A stretch of 64,000 nt of DNA from Strigops habroptila (Eukaryota > Chordata > Aves > Psittaciformes > Psittacidae): the NCBI RefSeq assembly GCF_004027225.2, contig NC_044301.2, forward strand, positions 19,024,598-19,088,597, given 5' to 3'. Both the position numbers and the translations under genes were made by a program. Below the pieces are notes generated by a model that saw only the letters and a list, made by a program, of their open reading frames with translations, was not told where the DNA came from and made no database searches. Positions 1-10,907 of this stretch are shown here, in pieces (the stretch's first letter is position 1; each line of letters begins with the position of its first letter).

Positions 1-2243
1 CTGCCATGGATTGATCCAGACTGCACTGGAACAGGGGCAAGCTCCAGAACACCTGCAATACATTGATGACATCATCATGTGGGACAATACAGCAGAAGAT
101 GTTTTTGAGAAAGGGAGGAAGATAATCCAAATCCTGCTGAAGGCCGGTTTTGCCATAAAACAGAGTAAGGTCAAGGGACCTGCACAGGAGAGTCAATTTT
201 TGGGAATAAAATGGCAAGATGGACGTTGCCAGATCCCCACAGATGTGATCAACAAGATAACAGCAATGTCTCGACCATCTAACAAGAAAGAAACACAAGC
301 TTTCTTAGGTGTTGTGGGGTTCTGGAGAATGCACATCCCAAATTACAGTCTGATTGTAAGCCCTCTCTATCACGTGACCCGGAAGAAGAATGATTTCAAA
401 TGGGCCCCTGAGCAACAACAAGCCTTTGAACAAATTAAACGAGAAATAGTTCATGCAGTAGCCCTTGGACCAGTCCAGACCGGGCAAGATGTGAAAAAAG
501 TGCTCTATACCGCAGCTGGAGAAAAGGGGCCTACCTGGAGCCTCTGGCAGAAAGCTCCAGGGGCGACTCGAGGTCGACCCCTCGGCTTTTGGAATTGGGG
601 ATACAGAGAACCCGAGGCCAGCTACACTCCAAATGAAAAAGATAGTCGCAGCCTATGAAGGGGGTTGAGCAGCTTCAGAAGTGATTGGAACTGAAGCACA
701 GCTCCTCCTGGCACCCCGGTTGCCTGTGCTGGGCTGGATGTTCAAAGGCAGGGTCTCCTCTCCACATCATGCAACCGATGCTACATGGAGTAAGTGGGCC
801 GCACTAATCACACAACAAGCTCGAATAGGAAATCCCAGTCGTCCAGGAATTCTAGAAGTCATCATGGACTGGCCAGAGGGCAAAGATTTTGGGATGTCAC
901 CAGAAGAGGAGGTGATGCATGCTGAAGAGGCCCCACCATATAATGAACTGTCAGAGAGTGAAAAGCAATATGCCTTGTTTACTGATGGGTCCTGCTGTAT
1001 TGTGGGAAAGCATCAGAGATGGAAGGCAGCTGTGTGGAGTCCCCTGCAACAAGTTGCAGAAACTGCTGAAGGAGAGGGTGAATCGAGTCAGTTTGCAGAG
1101 GTGAAAGCCATCCAGCTGGCCTTGGACATTGCTGAACAAGAAAAATGGCCAGTACTTTATCTCTCTACTGACTCATGGATGGTGGCAAATGCCCTGTGGG
1201 GGTGGTTGCAGCAATGGAAGCAGAGCAACTGGCAACGCAGAAGTAAACCCATCTGGGCTGCTGCATTGTAGCAAGATACCGCTGCCCAGGTGCAGAACCT
1301 GCTGGTGAAGGTACGCCACGTAGATGCTCATGTGCCCAAGAGGCAGGCTACTGAGGAACACCAGAACAACCAGCAAGTGGATAAAGCTGCTAAGATTGAA
1401 GTGGCTCAGATAGACTTAGATTGGCAACATAAGGGTGAACTATTTTTAGCCTGGTAGGCACATGACACCTCAGGCCATCAAGGCAGAGATGCAACATATA
1501 GATGGGCTTGTGATCGAGGGGTGGCCTTAACAATGGACACTATTGCCCAGGTTATTCACGAATGTGAAACGTGCTGCAATGAAACAAGCCAAGTGGTTAA
1601 AGCCTCTCTGGTATGGAGGACGATGGCTGAAGTACAAGTATGGGGAGGCCTGGCAGATTGACTATATCATACTCCCACCAACCCACCAAGGCAAGCGCTA
1701 TGTGCTTACCATGGTGGAAGCTACCACCGGATGGCTGGAAATATATGCTGTGGCCCACTCCACTGCCCGGAACACTCTCCTGGGCCTTGAGAAACAAGTC
1801 TTGTGGCGACATGGCACCCCAGAGAGAATTGAGTCAGACAATGGGACTCATTTCCCCAACAACCTTATAGACACTTGGGCCAAAGAGCATGGCATTGAGT
1901 GGGGATATCACATCCCCTACCATGCACCAGCCTCTGAGAAAATCGAATGGTACAATGGGCTGTTAAAAACTACCCTGAGAACAATGAGTGGTGGGACTTT
2001 CAAACACTGGGATACACATTTACCAAAAGCCACCTGGTTGGTCAACACTAGGGGATCTGCCAACAGGGCCGGCCCAGCCCCATCAGAACTTTTACGTACT
2101 GTAGAGGGGGATAAAGTTCCTGTGGTGCACATAAAGAATTTGTTGGGGAAGACAGTCTGGGTTATTCCTGCTTCAGGTGAAGGCAAACCCACTCGTGGGG
2201 TTGATTTTGCTCAGGGACACGGATATACCTGGTGGGTAACGCA
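1..2243 (+). pseudogene. Degraded pol (RT-RNase H-integrase) of copy A
   Basis: Broken retroviral polymerase. RT shows the YIDD active site near base 60 and the thumb/connection region up to about base 655, where a stop ends the first open stretch. RNase H follows (about 681-1271) with its acidic residues visible in FTDGS, FAEVKA and TDSW. A stop at 1269-1271 and another near 1455 interrupt it. Integrase occupies about 1470-2240: a zinc-binding HEC-ETC remnant, then the D,D,E core with D in WQIDYI, D in SDNGTH and E in EKIEWYNG. Family knowledge: copies genomic RNA and inserts cDNA. At least three stops make this copy non-functional. Confidence 0.88.
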
Positions 2244-2244
2244 G

Positions 2245-2853
2245 TGTCCTGGCTTCAGCTGTCGCAGTCACTTTTCTCCTTAGTAGCTGGTGCAGTGCTG
2301 TGTTTTCAACCTTAGTCTGAGAACAGTGCTGATAACACACTGATGTTTTCACTTCTTGCTAAGTAATGTTTACTCCAGTCAAGGATTTTCTCAGTCTCAT
2401 GCTCTGCCAGGGAGGAGGGGAAGCCTGGAGGAAGCAGAGACAGGACACCTGACCCAAACTAGCCAAAGGGGTATTCCATATCACAGCACATCATGCCCAG
2501 TATAGAAACTGGGGGGAATTTCCCAGAAGGCCGAGATCACTGCTCAGGTCGGGCTGGGTATCTGTCAGCAGGTGGTGAGCAATTGTGTTGTGCATCACTT
2601 GTGTTTATTCTTCTCCCCCCCCCTTTCCACTTTTAGTTTTATATTCTCTCCCCTTGTTATTTCCATTATTATTATTGGTGGTAGTAGTAGTTTTGTATTA
2701 TACCTTAGTTACTGGACTATTCTCATCTCAACCCATGGGATTTACATTTTTTATTTCTCCTCCCCATCCCTTCAGGAGTGGGGGGAAAGAAGCAGGGGGA
2801 GTGAGCGAGTGGCTGAGTGATTTTGAGTTACCGGCTGGGCTTAAACCATGACA
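2245..2853 (+). repeat. 3' LTR of copy A
   Basis: 609-bp LTR opening TGTCCTGG and closing CATGACA, matching the LTRs of copies B, C and D and the three solo LTRs in this window. It has the family's diagnostic blocks: the U3 start with AGTAGCTGGTGCAGTG, the central promoter block (TATA-equivalent altered to AGTATAGAAAC here), a short ATT microsatellite and the GAGCGAG-rich 3' end. The 5-bp target duplication cannot be checked because the 5' end is outside the window. Confidence 0.9.
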
Positions 2854-3009
2854 TAATCCCTAACACTCTATATAATTTTGTGTGCCTACCTTCTCTGTCA
2901 GGTCTTAGAAAACACGCTCCCCATGTAATTTCCTAGACTATGCACTCTTTTAACAGCAGCAGAATATTATTTTTTAAGTTATAACTCCTACTACGCATTT
3001 GTTCCACAT

Positions 3010-4530
3010 ATAGCTCAAAGCTTCCGAAGCGTGCCTGGCAGCAGCTGCCGAGAGCAGGACTTGCAGCTCTGACAGCGTGCTGTCTGCTGTCCTCCCCAGC
3101 TCAGCCACCTCACCCGGCCCCGCAGCATGTGCGTGAGCAGCAATGGCATCAGACCCCTCACCGACACCACCACCGGCACAATAACCGCAGAGCGAGCAAT
3201 GGAACACCCATGCTCGGGCAGCAAGGCGCGGTACCGGGCGAGGAGCGTCTAACAGCCCCACGTGCACACACAATGACAGCAGGAGAGCCTACGGATAGTC
3301 TTGCCCACACCATCAGCACGCACCTGGGCATCCGCTACCCCCTCCACGAGGAGTTGCCGCCCGGCCGGCTGCACGGCATCAGCGGGGCCCGTTGGCGGTT
3401 CCTCACCCAGCACACGGGCAGGCGGGGCAGCGGCCCGGCACGCGTGGCCCCTGTCTGTCCCGCCGGCGGTGAGCGACGACCCGCGGGGCCTATCCAGATA
3501 CCCCGCGACACCCGCCGGACCCGGGGGCCGCGCCCCGCCGCCGTGCCTCAGGTGCCGCGGCCCAGCGGCCATCCCGTGCGGGGAGGGCCTCGGCCCGCAC
3601 CTCTTCAAGAGGCCGGGCCGGGTCCAAGCCCGGCCCTGGCAGCTGCCCGGCACCCCGTCGCCCGCCCGGCGCTGCGGCCGCTCACCCCATGACTCCCTGT
3701 CTGTAGTTCCTCTTCTTCCAGGGAGTGCCGGTGTAGAGCGACTCGGCCAGGCCGGCCCGGGCCCGGGCGGCCGGCTCATTTCCCAGGGCGAGGGCCCGGC
3801 CCTGCCCGGGAGGCCCCAGCAGGAGGCTGTAGTTAAGACCGAAGGTGCTAGCCTTGTTGTCGCGCTTCCTCTTGTTGCTGGCGGCCGTGGCGGCAGGCGG
3901 CTCGACCCGTGCGGGCTGGGCCCAGGCAGCAGCCCCCGGAGGCGGCGAGGCCTGGTGGTGGATGCGGTTGTGCTGGTTGTTGGCGCTCTCGAGCGGCAGG
4001 AAGTCGGGCTGGGGATCAGCGCGGTACATGCCGGACGGGGAGGCCGGACCGGCCCCAGCGGGGGCGCTCTGCTGCTGCTGCTCCTGCTGGAAGTAGAGAT
4101 TACGGACTCCCTGCGTAGTCTCCCAGATCTGCATCCACAGGCGATTCGAGGGGCCGAGCTGCTCTGGCTGGAACCAGGCTATCCGGGGATCCATCAAACG
4201 GGGACCCACCCCGGCTTCCTCCGCTCCTCGCCAGCCACCGGCACCGAGACCCTGTCACGGGGTCCCACCGCTAATGGCGGCTCTTATGGAAGGGCAGCTC
4301 CGCGCCTGCCTGCTCGCTGCCGTCGCTCCACAGCCCCCGCCCCTCCTGGCGACCGCGGCGAGGCGGGGCCCGACTGGGCCGTCGGCACACGGGCCGCGCG
4401 CAGGCAAGGGGGCGGTGGCTGGGCCCGGGCGGAGCCCCAGGCGGGCCCCGGCTCTGCCCCGGCCCGGCACTTGCCGGGCAGGGCCGGGCAGCTCTCGGGC
4501 CACGGCGGCGGCTCCTCTTGCGGCGGAATC
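3010..4530. promoter_or_regulatory. CpG island at the TENT4B promoter and exon 1
   Basis: Abrupt change from AT-rich intron to very GC- and CpG-rich DNA that covers the TENT4B first exon, the start of intron 1 (lower coordinates) and the 5' UTR and promoter (higher coordinates). A CR1 fragment abuts its upstream edge at about 4531. Long open frames on both strands here follow from GC content. The transcription start site cannot be placed exactly; it should lie within about 4200-4530. Confidence 0.8.
3686..4194 (-). CDS. TENT4B: TENT4B (PAPD5) first coding exon
   Basis: N-terminus of the non-canonical nuclear poly(A)/mixed-tail polymerase TENT4B (TRAMP-like complexes, snoRNA/miRNA/telomerase RNA tailing). 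The exon begins MDPRIAWFQPEQ at 4194, followed by LWMQIWETTQGVRNLYF, a Gln-rich run, an MYRAD-type second Met, the FLPLESANN block, then SNKRKRDNKAST (nuclear-localisation-like basic patch) and GTPWKKRNY. These blocks match the known TENT4B N-terminus better than its paralogue TENT4A. It ends ATGGG|GTGAG, donor at 3685-3684, phase 2. The catalytic nucleotidyltransferase domain lies in later exons beyond the left edge. An in-frame Met at 4209 gives a start five codons longer; 4194 is preferred by family length. No defects are seen in this exon. Confidence 0.93.
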
Positions 4531-5622
4531 ACCCTGGTTTGATGGATGGACCACCCGATAGATAAAGAATTGGCTGGATGGCCTCACGCAGAGAGTTGCG
4601 GTCAACGGCTCAATGTCCAATCAGAGACCGGTAACGAGCGGTGTCCCTCAAGGGTCGGTGTCGGGACCGATCCTGTTCAACATCTTTATCGGCGACATGG
4701 ACAGTGGGATTGAGTGTGCCCTTGGCAAGTTTGCAGATGACACTAAGCTGCGTGGTTTGGTTGATGTGCTGGAGGGAAGGGATGCCATCCAGAGGGACCT
4801 TGACACGCTTGAGAGATGGGCCAATGCCAACCTCATGAAGTTCAACAATGCGAAGTGCAAGGTCCTACACCTGGGTGGGGGCAATCCCAGGCACAGCTAC
4901 AGGTTGGGCAGAGAAGAGATTCAGAGCAGCCCTGGGGAGAAGGACTTTGGGGGTGTTGATTGATGAGAAACTGAACATGAGCCAGATTCAGTGAGCGCTT
5001 GAGCCCAGAAAGCCAACCGTATCCTGGGCTGCATCAAAAGGAGGGTGACCAGCAGTTCGAAGGAGGGGATCCTGCCCCTCTACTCTGCTCTTGTGAGACC
5101 CCACTTGGAGTACTGTGTACAGTTCTGGTGTCCTCAACATAAGAAGGACATGGAGCTGTTGGAGCAAGTCCAGAGGAGGGCTACGAGGACGATAAGGGGG
5201 CTGGAGCACCTCCCATACGAAGACAGGCTGAGAGAGTTGGGGCTGTTCAGCCTGGAGAAGAGAAGGCTGCGTGGAGACCTCAGAGCAGCCTTCCAATCTC
5301 CGAAGGGAGCCTACAAGGATGCTGGAGAGACTCCTCATCAGGGACTGTAGTGATAGGACAAGGGGTAACAGGTTCAAACTTAAACAGGGGAAGTTGAGGT
5401 CTAGATATAAGGAAGAAGTTCTTTACTGTGAGGGTGGTGAGGCACTGGAACAGGCTGCCCAAAGAAATGGTAAATGCTCCATCCCTGGCAGTGTTCAAGG
5501 CCAAGTTGGACAGAGCCTTGGGTGACATGGTCTAGGGTGAGGCATCCCTGCCCATGTCAGGGGAGTTGGAACTAGATGATCTTAAGGTGCTTTCCAACCC
5601 TAAACATTCTATGATTCTATGA
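4531..5622 (+). mobile_element. CR1 LINE fragment 1 (3' end, frameshifted)
   Basis: 5'-truncated CR1 retrotransposon covering the C-terminal part of the reverse transcriptase ORF2. The RT block FADDTKL near 4730 (the YxDD-equivalent) is visible, then the C-terminal domain ([21 protein letters not shown] region) at about 5045-5350, and the 3' UTR ending in ATTCTATGATTCTATG at 5605-5622. Frames change near 4955, 4995 and 5325. It lies directly upstream of the TENT4B CpG island. Confidence 0.92.
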
Positions 5623-6548
5623 TTTAAGCCCTTCATGTAACAGTAACACAAGGAGTTCCTGACACCCAGATTGGAAAGAAAAAAAAGCATTTTACCAGTA
5701 TCCTTTGCGTGCAAGTCAAACTATATTTTTATGTGGTCACTGAATTATGTCTGACAAAATGTCTCTTACAAAACTTACAAGGAAGTAAGGAACTTAGAAA
5801 AATAATAGAGAAACAAAATGAAATTAAATTGATTTAAATGCATATTTTTCCGAGAAAGTACAAAAGTTAACAGTTCGAATTTATTTGGAAATTAGACAAA
5901 AAAACCTCCACCACACAATAAAAGCTTCTTCAAACAGAAAGGCTCACCATGTTTCAGCCCTGTGGAAAAACTTGAAGTTCCTTAATCTGCTGTGACTGTC
6001 AGAGTTTTCAGGTTTTGCCAATTTTCTTAATGTCATCTATTTTAACAGCATGTCCAGCACAAACTATATTTAGATTGTTTGCTCAATTCATCTGTGCTTG
6101 AAAGGAACAATTACATTATTTTCAATTACCACTACCATTGCCTGAATTTGAAACAGTAAATGTAAGGCTAGACATTTCTATCCAATCATCTGGGAATGCT
6201 TTTACTGAAAATTACTTACTAAGGAAACAGAATTTGAGTTTATGCACATTTTGGCTGGTTGTTTTATGTTAATATTCCACAAGATATGCATTTCATTTAT
6301 AATACTTAAACTACAAATAGATTTTAAATTAATTTGTTCTCCAACACAGTTCTCATTGTGTAATTTTACTGTGCTCTGTTGTTGTTTTTTTTTTTATATT
6401 TTCTCTCAAAATACAAACATAAAACCAAGCCAAGTAGTACTGGTTATTCTTGTTCCTCTAAGATGACAATCTTTAAAAAAAACATACTATGCAAAAAATT
6501 ACCTTCAACACACACCACAGACCCCAAATAGTTAAACTACTGACTGGT
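5623..6548. other. AT-rich intergenic DNA, nothing recognised
   Basis: Unique-looking AT-rich sequence between two CR1 fragments, in the interval between TENT4B and the last recognised HEATR3 exon. No exon with splice sites, RNA gene or repeat family was recognised. A short open stretch around 6000-6060 on the minus strand was considered and dropped. Confidence 0.5.
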
Positions 6549-6821
6549 AGGACAAGGGGTAATGAGTTCAAACTTAAACAGGGGAAGTTTAGATTAGATA
6601 TAAGGAAGAAGTTCTTTACAGTGAGGGTGGTGAAGCACTGGAATGGGTTGCCCAGGGAGGTTGTGGATGCTCCATCCCTGGCGGTGTTCAAGGCCAGGTT
6701 GGACAGAGCCTTGGACCACGTGGTTTAGGGCAAGGTGTCCCTGCCCATGGCAGGGGGTTGGAACTAGATGATCTTAAGGTCCTTTCCAACCCTTACTATT
6801 CTATGATTCTATGATTCTATA
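6549..6821 (+). mobile_element. CR1 LINE fragment 2 (3' terminus only)
   Basis: About 270 bp of CR1: the last ORF2 codons ([18 protein letters not shown] region), the 3' UTR with GGAACTAGATGATCTTAAGG, and the terminal ATTCTATG repeats at 6796-6820. Severely 5' truncated, as is usual for CR1. Confidence 0.92.
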
Positions 6822-8229
6822 ATGTGGTGTACAGCCATCTTCTGAACGTCAAGGCATGACGTATAGAAAGTACTTCACGAGTGCTTATTTAAATCTTGCC
6901 ACTTGTTTATTTTCATAGAGAGCAAACATAAAACCACATAATAATGATAACTCCTTGTCTGCACAGTTGGGGATTCAACATTTTGCAGGCTGCAGAGGCC
7001 CAAGCAGCAGCAAATGCTACCTCTCCCACTGCTTCTGAGCAGGGCAAGGAGCCCACAGCCCTCCTTACATTGCTTAATGCCATAGACTGACTTAAATTCA
7101 GCACCTATTTTGGTATAAAATCTCAACTCAGAGCCATATTCTGCTGTGCTAGGTGTCAGACAAGGAGACAAATGAAGCAGCAATCCATACTTTCAAGGGA
7201 TTGGAGTTTTTAATTGAAGCACAGACAGATGATGTCTTAGGGACCAGGATAAGCAAACAAATTCCATTTCAGATATGTTTTGATACCAGTTCAAATGGTA
7301 TCAGATGTTCAGATGTTTCGATACCAGTCTTATCTGTGTGACTACATGAACTGATGAAGATCACTTAACTCTATTTAACATCTATTTACTTATGCTGCAC
7401 ACTGTCTAGATCAGTCCAATTTCTGATACCCTCAAAGTATTTTCAAGGTCTGGCTTTGCCTTTGTAGGCTGTCGAGGAACTTGTCTTTGTCTTAAGCTTA
7501 CCCTAAACCTATTTAAATAAACCAGTGCCAAAAGAGCCCACAAAACATTTAATTTGCACCACATCATCACTTCTGCTGCTGCCTTAATTTTCCTTAACTG
7601 TGTCAGAATGACTTTTATAGCTCCAATCTTACATCTTAGCTCTTCTGTACTTATAAATCTTGTCTGGTTTTAGGCCCCAATCTGACACTTCTTTAAATGA
7701 CCAATAACTTGCCTTGTCTTCCATAGAAGGGATTATTTCAGGCTTTGTATGCTAGGGTTTTAATACAAACTCACAAGAAACCAAAATGCCTTCACACATC
7801 CTCATTTCTCTTTCAGCTATGAGCTAGAAATGGCATGTGTACCAGAAGATGGAAGAAATGATTTTAACCACTAAAAATCATGTACTTCTGCAAGTGATAT
7901 GGTTCATACTATGCACCTTTCTTACTATGACACAATTTTTATTTTTATTTTTTTAAGACATTCAACTGATTAGTGCACAGCAAAAAAAAAAAAAAAGAAA
8001 TCCATACATTCCTACTGCTGAAATAGTTTAAGATCTTTTCATGTGAAGGAAAAAACCAGGGTCTGATAAATTATATTAAGAAAACCAGGTTTTCTAGTGG
8101 ATGCTCTATCTTACATATATTTATCTGCAACTTTGAGATTCATATTTGAAGATGATATGTTCCTTCTCATTAGTAACCTAAAAAATAAACAACCCCAAAC
8201 AAAAAATAACATACCTCATTGTTGTAACA
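6822..8229. other. AT-rich intergenic DNA, nothing recognised
   Basis: No coding exon, RNA gene or known repeat recognised. Contains short poly(A) runs, for example near 7981-7995. Short open frames lack splice signals and recognisable protein similarity. Confidence 0.5.
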
Positions 8230-8985
8230 GTCCCCAGAAACCAGACTCTGACTGCTACACTTGATGTAAAATGCAAAGTCCTACACCTGTGACAGAATAA
8301 TCCCATGAAACAGAGCAGGCTCTTGACTGAATGACCAAAGAGCAGCTTTGGAGAGAAGGACCGAAGGGTCCTGGTGGACAATGAGTTGAAGAGAAATCAG
8401 CAGTGCACCCTTGCAGTGATGGCTAACAAACAACGGGCTGCGTTGGCAGAAGCATGGCCAGTGGGTCAAGAAAACCGATTACTTCCCTCTATTCAGCAGT
8501 CATGAGATCACATCTGGAGTACTGTGTCCAGTTTTGGGCCCCCCAGTATAAGACACAGTTGGGCAGATCAAGCATAAGGCCACAAAGACAGTTAGAGGGC
8601 TAGAGTACATGATGTACAAGGAAGGGCTGAGAGAGCTGGGTTTATTTGGCCTGGAGAAGAGGGGAATGTAACTTGTTTTCAACTACCAAATGGGGTGATA
8701 AGAGGAAATGGAGCCAGGGTCTTGGTGGTGGTGTGCAGTCAAAGGACAAGGGGTGCATTTTGCAGCAGGGGGAAGTCCTACTAGGTATACAAAGGTGAAA
8801 AAAAAAAAAGTGTTCACAGCAAGGGCAGTCAAGCACTGGAAAACGCTGTCCAGAGTTATGGGATTTCCATCCTTGGAGATGCTCAAGGCCTAGCACAACC
8901 TTTCTGACTCCAAAATCCTGCTTTGAGCAGCAGACTAGACTAAGAGACCTCCAGACATCCTTTCAACTTAGATCATCCTGCAATT
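8230..8985 (+). mobile_element. CR1 LINE fragment 3 (old, diverged)
   Basis: Diverged CR1 ORF2 C-terminus and 3' UTR. Landmarks: AAAGTCCTACACCTG at 8276 (the CKVLHL block), TGGAGTACTGTGTCCAGTT near 8515 (LEYCVQF), the GAGAGAGCTGGG block near 8630 and a degraded AAGCACTGGA block near 8831. Many indels and substitutions, and no intact ATTCTATG tail, so it is older than the other CR1 copies in this window. Confidence 0.85.
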
Positions 8986-9905
8986 CAATGTAGTACCCAG
9001 AAAATGAAAGCAGAACTTTCTGCATGGAAATCCTTTTAAGTGTTCCAAACAAATATTAATACCTTACATCAGGCTAATATTATACTATCTTCAGTGTACA
9101 GCAAGTATAACTAACACTAGGATTAAAATCCCACACTGTGCAGTCTTATACCATAACCCACCTAGCTACTTTTCCTCAGCTGTTACACTCCAGCACTTTT
9201 CACTGCAGCCCCTGTCAAATCCCAGGATAACCTTTCAACTGCTCTGTGCTCCTCACAACTTCTCCTGGACTTCTCCAGGCCAGGCTCAATGGCCCTTGAG
9301 CCCTCCCAATCCCACGCTCTCACTCACTCATTTGATTAGCAGGCATCGCATCATATCACACATTTCATCCAACTCCTGTAAAGTAACAGGACTTCCAGGC
9401 AGCACAGCAGCTTAAAGTCATTTGCACTTTCCCCTGCATTTGACAAATAACCATGTAGTCAAGATTTCATAAAGTCAGTCATATGCAAGTTATCTAGTCA
9501 GTTCCTGAGCCTGCTTTTCAATCTAAAAGACAGAAATCTAACAAATCAAGCAAATTTGGTCTTGGTAGTTCCATGCTTAACACCATGGGCAAAATTTTGC
9601 CAAAAACTAGATGCCTATGCTAAGGCAGCATGTTAAGAGAAGAGGGGGGGAAAAACCCATTTCAAAAATCAACATAACAAAATGTGTTTATGTTTTGTTG
9701 TGTTTTTTTCCCCCCATTAAAAAAATGTGTATGAGAGGATCTCATTCACAGAAACAACACCAAAGCCTTTATAGATGGCAGTACACATAAAAGCTTCATG
9801 AATCAGTGACATTTCTTGAAAATAGATTCTATATTTTACATATTAAAAATCTCTATCACAAATATTTAAAAGATATTTTAAGTGATTATAAAGTTACTAT
9901 AGGTA
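8986..9905. other. AT-rich intergenic DNA, nothing recognised
   Basis: Plain sequence between CR1 fragment 3 and provirus B. No exon, repeat family or RNA gene recognised. Confidence 0.5.
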
Positions 9906-9910
9906 ATACC

Positions 9911-10477
9911 TGTAGTGGTTTGAGCCCAGCCAGTAACTCGGAACCACACAGCTGCTCGCTCACTCCCCCGCTTCTTCCTCTCCCTGCTCCCAGAGGGATG
10001 GGGAGGAGAATGGGAAGAATGTAACTCCCACGAGTTGAAATAAGAGCAGTCCAGTAACTAAGGTATAATACAAAACCACTACTGCTACCACCAATGATAA
10101 TAATGATTAGAGAAATAACAAGGGGAGAGGATACAATTGGTCACCACCTGCCGACTGATACCCAGCCTGACCCGAGCAGTGATCTGGGCCTTCCGGGTAA
10201 CTCCCCCCAGTTTATATACTGGGCATGACATGCTGTGGTATGGAATACCCCTTTGGCTAGTTTGGGTCAGGTGTCCTGTCTCTGTTTCCTCTCGGCTTCC
10301 CCTCCTCCCTGGCAAAGCATGAGACTGAGAAAGTCCTTGGTCGGAGTAAACATTCCTTAGCAACAACTAAAAACATCGGTGTTATGAGCGTTGTTCCCAG
10401 GCTGAAAGTTAAAAAACACAGCACTGCACCAGCTACTAAGAAGGAGAAAAATGACTGCTATAGCTGAACTCAGGACA
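9911..10477 (-). repeat. 3' LTR of provirus B
   Basis: 567-bp LTR; plus-strand edges are TGTAGTGG and CAGGACA. It contains a TATATAAA-type promoter box, read on the minus strand within the block at about 10213-10225, and a triplet microsatellite near 10090-10110. It pairs with the LTR at 16635-17200. Confidence 0.93.
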
Positions 10478-10907
10478 GTATCCACCCCTTATTCCATACC
10501 ATTCACGTCATGCTCAGATCCCACATCTCTCAACACACCATCGCCCCTGTCCCATATATACACATATATATACATCCAGACCCACACACAAAGAGAAAGA
10601 AATCATTCGCTAGTCCATATAACAATCCCTATAAAATTGCTTAATTCATCCAGTCCATGATGTCAGGCTCCATCTCTTGTAATAGTCTTTCAGGGCAGGA
10701 GGGATGGTGTGTAGTGTTGGGTTGTTGCCTGCTGATGACGCCGCCAAACTCGTCTGGTCACTGCTGAGCTCGTCTGGTTTCCTCAAAATTCATTCTTTGT
10801 TGAGGTGATGATCGGAGGGAAGTCAGGGTCAATTGCTGGCGACCTGAAGATATCTAGCTGGTGGGCTATCAAAGTCTTATAGAGCAGGCAACAGCATAAA
10901 ATTGAGT
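10478..10907 (-). other. Non-coding 3' region of provirus B between integrase and LTR
   Basis: About 430 bp between the end of integrase and the 3' LTR, where a complex retrovirus would carry env. No env-like frame (signal peptide, CX6CC, transmembrane anchor) is visible. It contains an alternating AT-rich tract (about 10555-10575) and, next to the LTR, a short purine stretch that may be the polypurine tract. The equivalent region occurs in provirus D at 44067-44450. Confidence 0.7.

Larger units (their letters stand above)
1..2853 (+). mobile_element. ERVL-like endogenous retrovirus, copy A, 3' part
   Basis: Remnant of an ERVL-like (class III-like) provirus whose 5' part lies outside the window. 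It runs from the reverse transcriptase catalytic region through RNase H and integrase to a 3' LTR. The same pol is found in copies B and D here. No env is present. The integrase C-terminal end and the non-coding stretch before the LTR, about 430 bp in copy B, are missing: the coding sequence stops in the Gly-Tyr-Thr-Trp-Trp motif and the LTR begins a few bases later. The element sits in TENT4B intron 1, in antisense orientation to that gene. Confidence 0.88.

Noticed and set aside
3129-4620. Several long open frames on both strands of the TENT4B CpG island
   Set aside because: They follow from high GC and lack of stop codons. Only the minus frame at 3686-4194 has recognisable protein blocks and a splice donor.
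5985-6075. Minus-strand stretch resembling a short exon (VCAGHAVKIDDIKKIGK)
   Set aside because: No good acceptor/donor pair in phase, short, and not similar to any HEATR3 or TENT4B exon.
10545-10580. Alternating TA/CA tract near the provirus B 3' end as a regulatory element
   Set aside because: A similar but shorter tract is in provirus D; most likely a microsatellite in the family's non-coding 3' region.
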